Shown piece after piece: positions 13,139 to 24,568 of a stretch of DNA of 64,000 nucleotides; within the stretch, counting starts at the first letter, position 1; the number at the start of each line of letters is the position of its first letter. The position numbers and the translations under genes were made by a program. Source of the stretch: Hemileia vastatrix (lineage: Eukaryota > Basidiomycota > Pucciniomycetes > Pucciniales > Zaghouaniaceae); the NCBI GenBank assembly GCA_030280995.1, contig JASXTE010000001.1, forward strand, positions 18,602,606-18,666,605. The letters run 5' to 3'. The notes under the pieces are model-generated. The model did no database searches. It was given only the letters and a program-made list of their open reading frames with translations, and was not told where the DNA came from.

Positions 13139-13555
13139 TATTTGTAAATGGTGAAAGAAATAATTCAATGCTCGATTAAAAAATGCAATGCATCCAACTA
13201 ACCTTATCATAAACCAGTGAACAATTACTTTGGTTGCTTTTATTGCGAGAGAACCCATGCTTTCAATGAGTCATTTTTATCTTAAATGTAAGAATGAAAG
13301 AAATAAAATCATGATAATGAGAAATATGATAAAATTTTTACTTAATGAATGATCTTCTTGCTCATTCATCTACTATAAATAGTTTGACCTTCCAACTTTA
13401 GCTGATAGCTATATATTATTCACTTTATTTTTCGACAAGAGAACATACACGTTTACAAGACTATATACATAGTATCTTTTTTTACTTTAGCTTTGATAGG
13501 TATAAATTTTAACAACTGATTATTTTTATTTTATTTTATTTTATTACAGTTCATT
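13139..13555. other. Intergenic spacer in P1
   Basis: A 417-bp AT-rich gap lies between the transposase stop and the next gene. A (TTTTA)n tract just upstream of the ATG at 13556 is the only feature seen. Confidence 0.5.
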
Positions 13556-15198
13556 ATGGATGATAATTTTGAAGGGATGTCTGTTGACCCAACCAATTCT
13601 GATTGTTTTCCGCCTCAACATACTAATACTGGAAATACTCCTCCACCACCCTCTGCTGATCCACCTCCAGATGCATCTCAATCTGTACCACCTAATCCCA
13701 ATCCAGGCCAAGAGTCTCATTCAGAACCGAGAAATTTTAATCCCAATCATCCTTCTGCTTCTGAAAGTGCTGATCAGCAAGCTGATCAGCTAGGAAGAGA
13801 TTGGGCTAGTGAAGTATTGAGGGAATTTTTCGGAGACCAATCATCATCTGCTCAGCCTAACCAAGGAGCAAGCACAAGTGGAGCAGGTAAGTCAAATTTG
13901 TAGTGTATTCTTTTATTGAAAAATAACCAATTTAATTAACTTATTTGAATTGTTAGTGAATCCCTCAATCATTATGGGTATCAGTGATTACCACAGACTC
14001 AATTCAGCAGAGTCTCATGAGCGAGAACGGGGGTTAAGGGCTGTAAGAGGCTTAGTTAGAAGAATGATTTTCCCAGGAGCTCGGACAGTCTAAATAGAAA
14101 TATTTACCACTTTCTGAAGTATTGTCTTGGGGGACCAACACAAATATCAAAATATCCTGCGAGCCCAACACCTTTGGAGATTGAAAATTGGAAAGATTGT
14201 AGCCAATTCAAACTGTCCTAACCCAAGTCCAATCTTCTAACCGTGCCAATTCTGCAGCTGATCGACAATTTCTGATAACCAATTCTATAGCCTTCTTGCG
14301 ATCCAAAATTCGACTACCCGAATTTTTTCCAGCACCTGAGCCTCGAGGACTAAAAGGAGGAGCACCGATCCCACTTTCTGTCAAAAGAAACTTAGAGCGT
14401 GAATTGCAAGAAAAAGGTTTTCGGAAATTTGCGTTTGATTGGACTTGCCGTGATTTTTCAGAATCAACTTGGAATCAAGTCATGGGAAGCATAGTATGCG
14501 ACCACTGTACCAGATGGCTCACCACCTTGAATACAATCGATCAGTCAAAGCTTCAGTTCACTCAATGTGTTATTGAGAAATGGGTAGTTAATAAGGGGAA
14601 GGAGATGATAAGGTTGTTTGGGCAAGAAGAGGAAAGGGTAGCAAGAGAAAAGATTGAAAAGAGGGCAAGGGCACAAGTAAAACGTTATCGGACCAAGGTA
14701 AGTTTTTTATTTTACTTTGCTTTTTTTTATTATGAAGCTGATTTAGTTGGAATTCAGATTGCTAGTGCACGCTACAAGTTAGCAAGAGATCTCTGCAGTG
14801 ATGTGCCAGGTTTTGTTGTGCTTTTTCATGATACTAGGTGCATCTCTGATATCGAGGAAGGCCCAGCACCAGCCCCAACTGCACCTATCCGAGCTATTCC
14901 TGGATGGCGAAATCCTGAACTCAATGATTTGTTTAAAAAAATGGATAAGATGACAAAGGACTTAGCCCATACACCAGCCCAAAAAAAATCAGCATTAAAA
15001 ACATATTCACGGTCATCAGAAAGGACAGTTGCACAAAATGGTATATTCAATGTTCCCAAATACCTCCCTAAGAATTGCTATTCAGCAACATTTTTGCAAG
15101 GATTATCTGTGAATGAACGTGAGTCACTTGGGGTTGGAGCTGATATTGATCTGGTAAAGATTCGGGAATCAATTAATAGAGAATCAACATCATCATAA
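13556..15198 (+). pseudogene. Unrecognised P1 protein with Pro/Ser-rich N-terminus (frameshifted)
   Basis: No family is recognised. Exon 1 (13556-13886) encodes a Pro/Asn/Ser-rich disordered segment. A GTAAGT...TTAG intron (13887-13956) joins it in frame to a basic segment that ends at TAA 14091. The similarity-free but long reading frame from 14296 to 15198 is shifted by one base relative to it, and the stretch between carries several stops, so a frameshift plus nonsense changes are inferred. A 60-nt GTAAGT...CAG intron (14698-14757) is a multiple of three and may be retained or removed. The C-terminal part contains a Trp/Cys-rich block (FAFDWTCRDF, VCDHCTRWL), a Glu/Arg/Lys-rich predicted helix near 14600-14690, and a basic tail. 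It follows the transposase in the same direction, as second ORFs of CMC elements often do. A DNA-binding accessory role is only a guess. Confidence 0.5.
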
Positions 15199-15415
15199 CT
15201 TAGGTATAACGGTGATCTTCTGTGTAATATAGCTATCTTATATTGAATTTTATGTATTCTGTTTTTTTTCAAAGCAGCTTGGTAAATGTTATAAAGTGAT
15301 ATTGAGAGAGAGTAACATTTTATTTAAGAAAAACAAATAATGTATGAGATATAAAAATGTATTTTCAACAAATTGATGGTCCATACCTCTTTATGTCACA
15401 TTTATGTATCCATAT

Positions 15416-17351
15416 TAATTTCAATCGAATTTAATATTGACCAATACATAGTGAATACACGCTATGCCACTTATACTTGCCAGGCATTGCTACCATTAAA
15501 TATGCCAGTATCAAAAATTAATTTCGATCGAAATTAATGAGCATGATAATCATGAATTTCTGGAGTCAACTGCTTATTTTTATGCATGGTGCCTTGCCAA
15601 CATTAATTTCGATCGAAATTACTTTTGATACTGGCATATTGCATGGTGTCTATTCCTGGAAAGTGTAAGTGGCATAGTGTGTATTCATTACGTATTGGTC
15701 AACATTAATTTCAATAGAATTTAATATTGACATTTTCATATTGAACCCAAACCAGCAAACGACCCAAAAAATTCTTCATAAAACTGCTCATTAATTTCGA
15801 TCGAAATTAGTGAGCACCATATACATATTGAATGGTAGTTATATCTGGTGTGTGTAAGTTGTAAAGCTTGTGTTCAATGTTTATTGGTCAACATTAATTT
15901 TGATTGAAATTAATATTAATGTGTAAATGATATTTACATGCTCAATATGCATTGTAATGTGTTTACTTAACAATAGAGTGCCCTACTTTTCATCTTACAT
16001 AAAAATGCTTGGTAGCATGTCAAATTCAATTTTTATTAAAATTAATGTTGACATGTTACCATGCATAACAGTAAGCAACTGACTGAATAAATTGATGATA
16101 ATCATGAACCTTAATTTCGATCGAAATTAATGTTGCCAAGTGCAGATTGAAAAAAAGCTATGCCACTTACACTAGCCAGGCATATTTACTATTTATTATG
16201 TATTGGTCAACATTAATTTTTATAGAAATTAATATGGATATGTAAATTTTATATTTACCCTCAACATGTATAGTAAATTTCAATACTTAAAAATACTTGC
16301 CGTCCTTTACATGTCATGCAAAAAAGCATTATATCATTTCAACATTAATTTTGATCAAAATTAATGTTGGAATGCCATTATGCATTGAAACAACTAACTG
16401 ACTGAAAAAGTTCATGATCAAAATGCTCATTAATTTTGATCAAAATTAATGTTGACCAATACATATTGAATATAAGTAATCTCCACTTACTCAGACCAGA
16501 TATAACTACCATTCAATATGTATATGGTCAGCCTTAATTTCGATCGAAATTAATGGGAAGTTTTATGAAGAATCTTCTGGGTTATTTTCTGGCTTGGGTT
16601 CAATATGCAAATTTCAACAATAAATTCGATCGAAATTAATGTTGACCAATACATAATGAATACACACTATGCCACTTACACTTTCCAGGCATATATACAT
16701 GCAATATGCCAGTATCAAAAGTAATTTCGATCGAAATTAATGTTGGCAAGGCACCATGCATAAAAATAAGCAGTTGACTCCAGAAATTCATGATTATCAT
16801 GCTCATTAATTTCGATCGAAATTAATTTTTTATACTGGCATATTTAATGGTAGCTATGCCTGGCAAGTTTAAGTGGCATAGCATGTATTCATTATGTATT
16901 AGTCAACATTAATTTCGATTGAAATTAATATGGACATGGACTATGCATAAAATTCCTATAAGTATAGGTAAGCTAAGCAGTTAGATAAACTGGTTTGATC
17001 AAGTACACCATATAAAAATTGATGTTTTAATGCCTTGGTTAATTTCTATCAAAATTAAGTTTAAGCCATGCATGTTGAATTTTATCTATGTCTGTGTAGT
17101 CCATGTGAAATGGCTTGTATTCAATATGCAGGGGTCTATATTAATTTCAATCGAAATTATGAGGTTCATTGCCTCATAAATTTGATGGTTTCTGTCAGTG
17201 TTTCATGCATGGTGCCATCTGATACTTGTTGATTCCTATCAAAATTAATTTCAACACCAATATATTGAATACAAACCATGGCACTTACAGTACTTGGTCA
17301 TAGCTAAAATTCAATATGCTAGTCTCAAAATTAATTTCGATAGAAATTAAT
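15416..17351. repeat. P1 internal array of about 20 palindromes
   Basis: The palindrome core TAATTTCGATCGAAATTA (extended by AT on both sides in many copies) recurs about every 80-130 bp. Perfect or near-perfect copies lie near 15520, 15603, 15794, 16114, 16535, 16624, 16722 and 16807. Degenerate copies such as TTAATTTTGATCAAAATTAA lie near 16345 and 16432, where both half-sites changed so that the palindrome is kept. The spacers are themselves repeats in both orientations. There is no ORF in the array. It lies between two gene groups, so it might bind transposase, act as an origin or enhancer, or be satellite DNA. Confidence 0.9.
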
Positions 17352-18384
17352 CAGGATCCATGAAGTTTATCAATAGTGTATGAGTTAAGTTTCAAGTCAT
17401 ATGTTTCATCATTTTCTTGCACCCATTTCTAGGTTATCTCAACAATTTTTTTCAAGTTTTATTATATTAATCAAAACTGTGGTAAGTTGTGAAAAATTAG
17501 CTAATCCAAATCTCAAATTGAATATTAATATTTTAATAATTTTGAATGTTGCTTAAGGTATTTCATTGGGTGATTCATAATAATATTTTATCAACTTAGT
17601 AGTCCTATAACTTTTGAAAAGTAACAATTTTGGTATAGTTAGGGACAACAATGCAATATCTTGTGCAGACTAAGATATATTGCAAAATAAAACTATTCAA
17701 TTTTTTTTTTCCCTTAGTTGTATCCAATTTTATCAAAGGTTTGGTCACGGTGCCCACACCCTAGCCTGACACTCCTCCTGTCACTTAAAAAACAAATTCT
17801 TATCTTAAATTCTAATGTTACCAATTTTATATTTATAATTCATTTCTTGTTTGATGAGGCATATCAGTATATATGTGAATCTCGCATTGTCATCTGAAAT
17901 TAAATTTAACAAATATTCATAAAGGATTATCCTTTTTTTCATATAATATACTAATTAAGTGTATCTCCATTGTTTAGGAGTAAATTTTAATTTAAAAAAT
18001 TTTGTATTTACCCGTGGCAATTTGCATATGGGATATACATTTGTTATTATTTGTTTTTCACACTAAAAGTCCCCAAAGAATTACTAGTATTTTCTGTTAG
18101 CTACATCAAATTTCGCTTCAATATAAACAGATTGTGATTTAGCATGTTACTCAGTTTACCCCACTATGAATAATACATGTTAAAAAAAGCTCAAATAATA
18201 TAAAATCCCCCTCTTTATGTTTTCTGTTTCTTTCATCCTCACTTTAATTTTAATCTTATTCAATTTTTTATCCTATTAAAATATCAACTTCAATTTTCTA
18301 GAATAGAGTTTCTTATAATTATTCATCATATTACATCATAATTTTTTGATATCGAATACTTTTTTTTAATATTCATTAATCAAT
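17352..18384. other. AT-rich spacer in P1
   Basis: About 1 kb separates the palindrome array from the next gene. No ORF, palindrome or repeat is evident. CT/AT-rich tracts just before 18385 could contain a promoter, but no defined element is seen. Confidence 0.5.
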
Positions 18385-20812
18385 ATGTCTAGTATACAAA
18401 ATCCTACACCTCCACTTTGTATGTATATCATGTTCCTCTCTCTTAATTTATATATTTCACTTATGTTCTATATCTTTTTTTTTCAAAAATTTGATTTTCC
18501 AGCACCCAAATGTGTTTCATCCCACTCTCTGATTGATACTCGCTTTGAAGCTTTTGAGCTTGCACCATGTCTGCCACATGGCATGGCACCTAACCCTCCT
18601 GTACTTAGCAATGAGAGGCAGGAAATAACAAGAGTTCAGTATCACAATTTACTTGAATTGGCTAGAGATAAAACAGAAGAGCTTGTCAAGATCCTTAACA
18701 ATAATCCTTCTCCTTCATATTTATCTAACCCTTGTAATGAATTACTCCAATATGTGAAAAGCCTTGAAAAATGTATGTTCATCACCTTTTTTGTCTCCTT
18801 TTAAATTAGTAGATAAGATTATTAATATTTTTTTTCTTCATATATATTTGTAGCTTATGAGGAGGGTATGATTCCTCCTGATGAAGTCATTGTCATTAGG
18901 GATGATGATGAGACAGATGAACCATCAGCTTCAACTCATGCTTCAACTTCTAAGGAAAATCTTGAAACACCTGTTATCCGCTCCAAGAAAAAGAGATTAT
19001 CCCAAGGCTCCTCTTTTGTTTGACATATTAAACCGGCTTCTGCTAATGAATTTTCTGGTGTATCAAATAATAAATCTCAAAAAAAAGCAAAGGTTTTGAT
19101 AATGAGTATATTCTTGTTTCCTTTTTTTTTATTGTTATTCTTTTATCTTTAAAATTCAATCATATATCTCTTTTATTGCTTACATATTGTACTTTTTATC
19201 TTTCTTTTGATATTTTGTACCAGAAACTCACCTGCTGTAGATTGTTCCATCCATAAACGCCCTCTCCCTGATGAAGATGATGAAAAGAGCAATGAAAATA
19301 GCGATGATCAACTATCAGAATATGAAGCTATGCTTGTTCATCAAAAAAAGCAAAGTTTAAAATCTTCTTCAAGACATGTTGATATGTTTGATAAAGATGA
19401 TGATTCAAACAGCTCATCACCAAATTCCTTCATTTCTAAGAAGCAATACCCATCACCTCCTAAATTACCTACTTTGACCTCTTTGAAAGCTTCTCTACCA
19501 ATGAAATCAACTCCAATCAAGATATCGAAAAAACCTCTAAATTATTCACCCTCAGTTCTAAAAGAATCTGATTTGCAGGAGGAATTCTGTAAAATTCATA
19601 ATTTTTATAAAGGTAGAATCAGCACGGCAAAGGTCCTCAGGTCGTGGTTGGAAATTGTTACTCTCCTCGAATTACGCTCTTCTACTTCTTCCCAAGAACC
19701 CATGTCAAATATTCCAATGTTTACTTTTCATTGGGAAAAATCTTGTGGAGAAGATTGGCTTTCAAAACTTACTGAGTTATGTAAGTTACCATAATTTTTA
19801 GTCTTGACTTTTGTTCTTTTACTTATTTTTTTTTTCCTTTTGTAGCAAATATTTTTTTAGAGATTGATAGCTCACAGCTATGGGTACTCGATAATATTGA
19901 TTTCAAAAAAATGGAAGATTTATGTGATCCTGATGGTTTAAATACTGAAATTCTTTCCTCAACAAAGAAAACGGATCACCCTGAATCCAATCTTATCCGA
20001 ATGCTCATGAGATTAATGATCCCAAGTGACCACTGCTGTTCTTCATGGGTATCTCTTATATCATCTTCACTTTATCTGACCGCACATGAATTCAGCCAGC
20101 TTCCATCACATCAAAACATTAACTCAGATTGTCCAATTGAACGTGGTCTTCAGCTTCTAGCTCACCTTTCAAATCTGAAGAGTCCGATTTCTGATGGCTT
20201 AGAAGTTGGTCCCACTGCACTTCAAACCCGTGATATATCAATGTCAACTCTTCTTCAAATCAGCAATATTATCATTGATATAATTATGTCAATTATCATT
20301 CTTAAATCAAAATATTGTGCTGCAACAATATCAAGTGGCAAGACTAGTGAAGCTCAACAATCAAGTGAGAAAAACGAAAATACTGAACTGACTATAATGA
20401 GAGAGAAACAAAAGGCTGCACTAAACAAAATAAATTCTGAATACTCCCACCACCGATATCAATCTTTCACATTCTATATAATTGATGGTGTCCGTGGTTT
20501 ATTTCTGAGCTCTCAAGATCATAGATTGGCTTCAGCAGCTGATTGCTTGGAGGTAATATCAGAAGTTAAGTTTCTTAATTTACATGAAAAAAAAATCAAT
20601 TGATGGAAGAAATAATTTGGAAAAATTTAAATAACTATATTTTAACATTAATAAAACCTTTTATAGGCAAGTGTGATCCATTTCCTTTAAAATTTGATAC
20701 CCCAAGTCCTCCGGGAATTGCTAGGGCTATTTCTGCAGATTTTCTTAATCACTGGAGCTCCATTCAGACAGTATCACCTTTTTTTGCTAAAAATAGCCTT
20801 TCAATAAATTAA
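18385..20812 (+). pseudogene. Unrecognised multi-exon P1 protein (at least one stop)
   Basis: No family is recognised. Likely exons are 18385-18418, 18503-18772, 18854 to about 19095, 19224-19780, 19846-20552 and about 20672-20812. The introns between exons 1-2, 2-3 and 4-5 have clear GTATGT or GTAAGT donors and TAG/CAG acceptors and keep frame. A TGA at 19021 interrupts exon 3 where CGA would fit, and the exon 3-4 junction does not keep frame cleanly. The product is acidic and Ser-rich in the middle (exon 4 start). It has a helical, Cys/His-poor C-terminal part, including a Glu/Lys-rich stretch near 20355-20440 that could be a coiled coil. It lies between the palindrome array and the Tet-like gene, transcribed toward the latter. 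The role is unknown. Confidence 0.5.
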
Positions 20813-21610
20813 TATTCCAACATGTAAATAGATAAAGTTCTGTCTATATGATATATCTTGTATAATTCAAGTTATTTTCCTTCAAATACGTCAAAAATGT
20901 GACCATCTTTGAAATTTATTAAGTAACCTTTGACATGATTTTCTAAATTAATTATTAAAAAAAATTATTGTAAGTCCAGCAATAACAAAGATTTTAAAAT
21001 CTACTTATATGATTTCAAATACTTGTATTAAATTCTTAAATATTTTATTGTTTATATAAAAATATGATAACTGCTCTAGTTTTGTTATTTTACCTTTAAT
21101 ATTATATAATCTATTAATTATTACAAGTATTTTCGTTGATTGTAACATTTTTAATCAGAAGTAAAACAATTTAAATAACTAAATGAGTACATTCTTAAAA
21201 AATACAATTTAATCTATTATTGATTCATAATTCTTTCTTCAACTCTTTATTATTAACTTTTTTATTAATAAGCCTGTTTGACCTAAAATACTATACAGTT
21301 AATTTGGTAGCATTAAAAGCACATTTTTATGGCTAATATATTTCAAATTCTTTATTATAGTTTTTTTTATTTTAGAACCTTTGCTACCAATTTAATAAAA
21401 ATGACATTTAAAGATTTCACAACTTATATATTTCCTCAAAAGTAAATCAAATTTTCTTATAATATTATGAAAAAAAATTATTTTATTTCACAAATAAAAA
21501 AAATAGATAATACTATAATTATCAAAACTTAAAATGTTACAGCTACTCCCAGTATTTATAATGTTTAGATTTGCATTAAGTTGTGTATATATAATATAAA
21601 TTTTTAATAT
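20813..21610. other. AT-rich gap between convergent P1 genes
   Basis: About 800 bp of extremely AT-rich sequence lies between the 3' ends of two convergent genes. It is expected to hold their terminators. No defined signal, ORF or repeat is recognised. Confidence 0.5.
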
Positions 21611-22820
21611 TTATATATCTAGATTTTTTAGATTTGTCTTAAAATTAGATAAATAATACTTTGCTGATTCTATTTCTTCCTCTATTAAGTCATCTCTTTT
21701 CAAAAAAACTCTCAAAGCACTAATCAAATATTCTAACCTAAATTTTTCTTTTTTAATTTCTAAGTATTCTGAAATATCAATATTAAAAACATTAAGCTTT
21801 TTTATAGCATGAAAAAGTCTAGTGCTGATTTGAATAGAAGAACCTATCCTAGTGAAGCCAGGAATTTCATGACATCTTGAGGTAAAATGCCTTAGTTGAT
21901 TGGCAGGCCATAATGTCACTGTTATTCCATTAGTTGCTTCAAAGTTGATTTTACTTCGAATTTCGGGAAACATAAGTTCTCCACCTATTTGTCGTGGTTG
22001 GGTCTTATCATACTTCATATGAATGGTGTTTTTTTCTGTATCTTTAGGAAAAAATATTCCTAAAGTATACTCACTTGCATCCTTATTGAGATGAACCTCA
22101 TTAGAGAACCCATTACCATTCCCTCCAGATGTCCAAGTTAAATTACTAGCAAACGGTACACCCTCTTCTTCACTAGAAACTTTTGAAAATCCAGGAATAC
22201 CAAGTTTTGCGCAAAGATTAGTTGCCTCATTGTACTTTACATATGATATTTTTTTAAAAAAATATTCAAAGTACATTGCAATCCTCTTCATTCGTTTTTT
22301 ATATTCATCCGTTTTTACAATATCATCAGTGTATTCATCTGCAAGGAAAAGCATTCAAATATTCAGTATTTAAATTAAAAAAAGTGATACTTACGAATAT
22401 GTAAAGATTTCTTTCTATCTAAAATAAAGCCACCACCAAACATTTTTCCAAAACCACCACCTCTTTGATGATAACCATTATTTTTAATTTCATGTTCGCA
22501 GTAAGAAAGATCCTTAATGCATCGCACCGTAGCTTCTAACATATCTAGTTCTTTGAGCTCATGAATTTCAAAAGTCTGCACAAGAACATTAGGTATTAAG
22601 ACACCTTTTGGTTTATAAATACTACATCCAGGAAAAAAATTGTAATAATTATTGCAATCTGTCATATTATTTGCATAAGATCGTGCATAGAAATGTGGCT
22701 TCTTCACGTTTGTATCCATTCCAAGAGCGTTTACAAGTTTCATTCCAGTAGCAATGTCTTTCGCCCACCTATTGTTAGAGTTCTTCCCTGGCCGTTTTTT
22801 TTTTTCAAATCGTTACTCAT
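21611..22820 (-). pseudogene. Tet-like 2OG-Fe(II) oxygenase (TET/JBP type), N-terminal frameshift
   Basis: TET/JBP enzymes oxidise 5-methyl-pyrimidines in DNA using Fe(II), O2 and 2-oxoglutarate. The frame from ATG 22743 continues across a 56-nt intron (22339-22394; GTAAGT...TTGCAG) to TAA at 21611, giving 358 codons. The family-like core is EVHLNKDASEYTLGIFFP (His near residue 199), then GGELMFPEI, then LRHFTSRC (His near 267, Arg near 271), the order of the double-stranded beta helix with Fe-binding His and 2OG-binding Arg. The expected H-x-D reads H-L-N, so one Fe ligand may be missing. Similarity-like sequence continues upstream of 22743, but an 11-A run (22795-22805) puts it out of frame with an ATG at 22820. 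This could be a real or assembly indel. The assignment is from motif memory and needs a profile search. Confidence 0.68.
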
Positions 22821-23070
22821 TGATGGTTCAATCCTAAGAGAATTCAATTTTGATTTAAAATAGAAAAAAATCAAAAATTAGAAAATAGTAACATAATTTC
22901 AATTATCAGTCAATGATACCTTTAACTTTATCATATCTTCAATATTAGAAATACAAAAGTTAGCATATCTACATATTAGTAAATTTATATACTTTTTCTT
23001 TATTTCAAATATTAAGAAAGCGTTTCAAAGGTATACTTTATTAAATTATACATATAAAGAGTATAGCTTT
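22821..23070. other. Upstream region of the Tet-like gene
   Basis: AT-rich sequence with no ORF. A TTAG acceptor-like site just upstream of the possible ATG leaves open a further 5' exon. No promoter motif is convincing. Confidence 0.4.
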
Positions 23071-23413
23071 ATCCTGTATGCATTCAGCAAGTACGAAATT
23101 TGGCTCTACACTTAATATTAATAATATAATGAAAGTATAACTCCAATACACTAGTAATATTAAAAAATTTATGGAATTATGATATCCACATATATAAAAT
23201 GAAAAATCTTGCTCTGATCAATATATTGACTTAGAAAGTTATACTTCAATAAATTATTAATTTTTAAATTGTAGCATTGTCCTGTATGCTTTCAGCAAGT
23301 ACGAGACTTTGAAACAACTTAAAAATCAATAAATTAAAGGTAAAGTACAAACAATCTAATTATTATTATGAAAATCAAAACATTATCCTGTATGCTTTCA
23401 GCAAGTACGAGAT
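23071..23413. repeat. Three direct copies of a 26-27-bp motif
   Basis: The motif CCTGTATGCTTTCAGCAAGT followed by ACGA occurs near 23073 (one substitution, CATTCAG), 23281 and 23387. The spacings are about 208 and 106 bp, as if one unit of a roughly 105-bp period had decayed. Flanks are AT-rich and lack an ORF. The conservation of the motif against decayed spacers suggests either a young tandem repeat or a conserved site. Confidence 0.75.
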
Positions 23414-24568
23414 GATGTTTTACTTTTCATATTAATAATATAATGGTTGAGAAATTATTAAAGAAATATAGAAAAATGATAAGCAAAACATGAACTTACA
23501 TGTCTATAAAATCTTCTTCCATTTGTAGCTGATTGATCAAAATTAATTATAAAGTTTATTTTATAATCACTGTTTTAAAAAATAAATGGTTAGATAAATA
23601 AATGGAACATTTTTGATAAGGAATAAAGAAAAGTAAATTGACAAACAAATAAAAAAACTTTAAGTTAACTGAAAAAGAATTATTTTATAATGAATCGAAA
23701 GGGTACAGTAAAAGATACCATAAAAATAAATTCAGAATTAGAATCATTAGATTAACTTGTCAAAAGTGTAAAAAAGTGTAACAAACCAAAATGATATGAA
23801 ATGCAATAGCAAGAAAAATTTGCTTACCGGTAATCAGATAAGGTCAAGAAAATAGTACCAATAATTCAAAATGATAAAGCAAAAATATGATTGATAATTT
23901 TTGAAAAAGGTAAGTGAGAAAGAGAAAGGAAAAATAAATTGGGTGGCAAACAGATGTATATATCATGAATTTTCACTGATCACATTTTCAAAAAAAATGC
24001 AGCTCTCCAAGTCATATGATAAACTTCATCTAAATTCCAAGAATGATGTTGCCAAGGCACTGTACACAGCATGATCATTTTTTCCTATGCATATACTAAT
24101 TCCAGCTAGAATTTACTTGGCTGCATGTTGTACAGATGCACATTTGTGGAACACTGAATTTCACATCTAAAAAAAATTGACGCCACATAATTCTAGCTAC
24201 CATGTTTCACGTAGCTAAAAAACATACACTCATCACATTTAAATTTACATTGCGCCAAAATTAATTCATTTTTGAATTTTTTTAAAGGAAACTATAATGT
24301 GCACCACCTATTTCTAAAATATGAACCTCCGCACCATATTAAATTGGGAGACTTTTAATTATGCAATTTTTTTGCCGTGACCTTTTTCCTGATCTTACTT
24401 GGTTCAAAATATTGAAAGATGGCCAATGTTGATGAAAGAAACATTTCATTTTGTTTCTATGTGTAACAATGGAAGGCTGGTTCTTACTGGCTGAAGAGTG
24501 TTGTATATTTTATTTGAACAAATTTTTATTTTTTTATGTATTTTATTTAAAAAATTTACTTTTTATTG
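23414..24568. other. Non-coding AT-rich stretch of P1
   Basis: There is no supported gene. Poly-A and poly-T tracts are common, and imperfect inverted repeats appear toward 24050-24250. Nothing else stands out before the hairpin series begins. Confidence 0.5.

Noticed and set aside
15416..17351. CRISPR-like reading of the regularly spaced repeat array
   Set aside because: The repeats are palindromes in a eukaryotic transposon, the spacers are repeats of each other in both orientations, and there are no cas genes.
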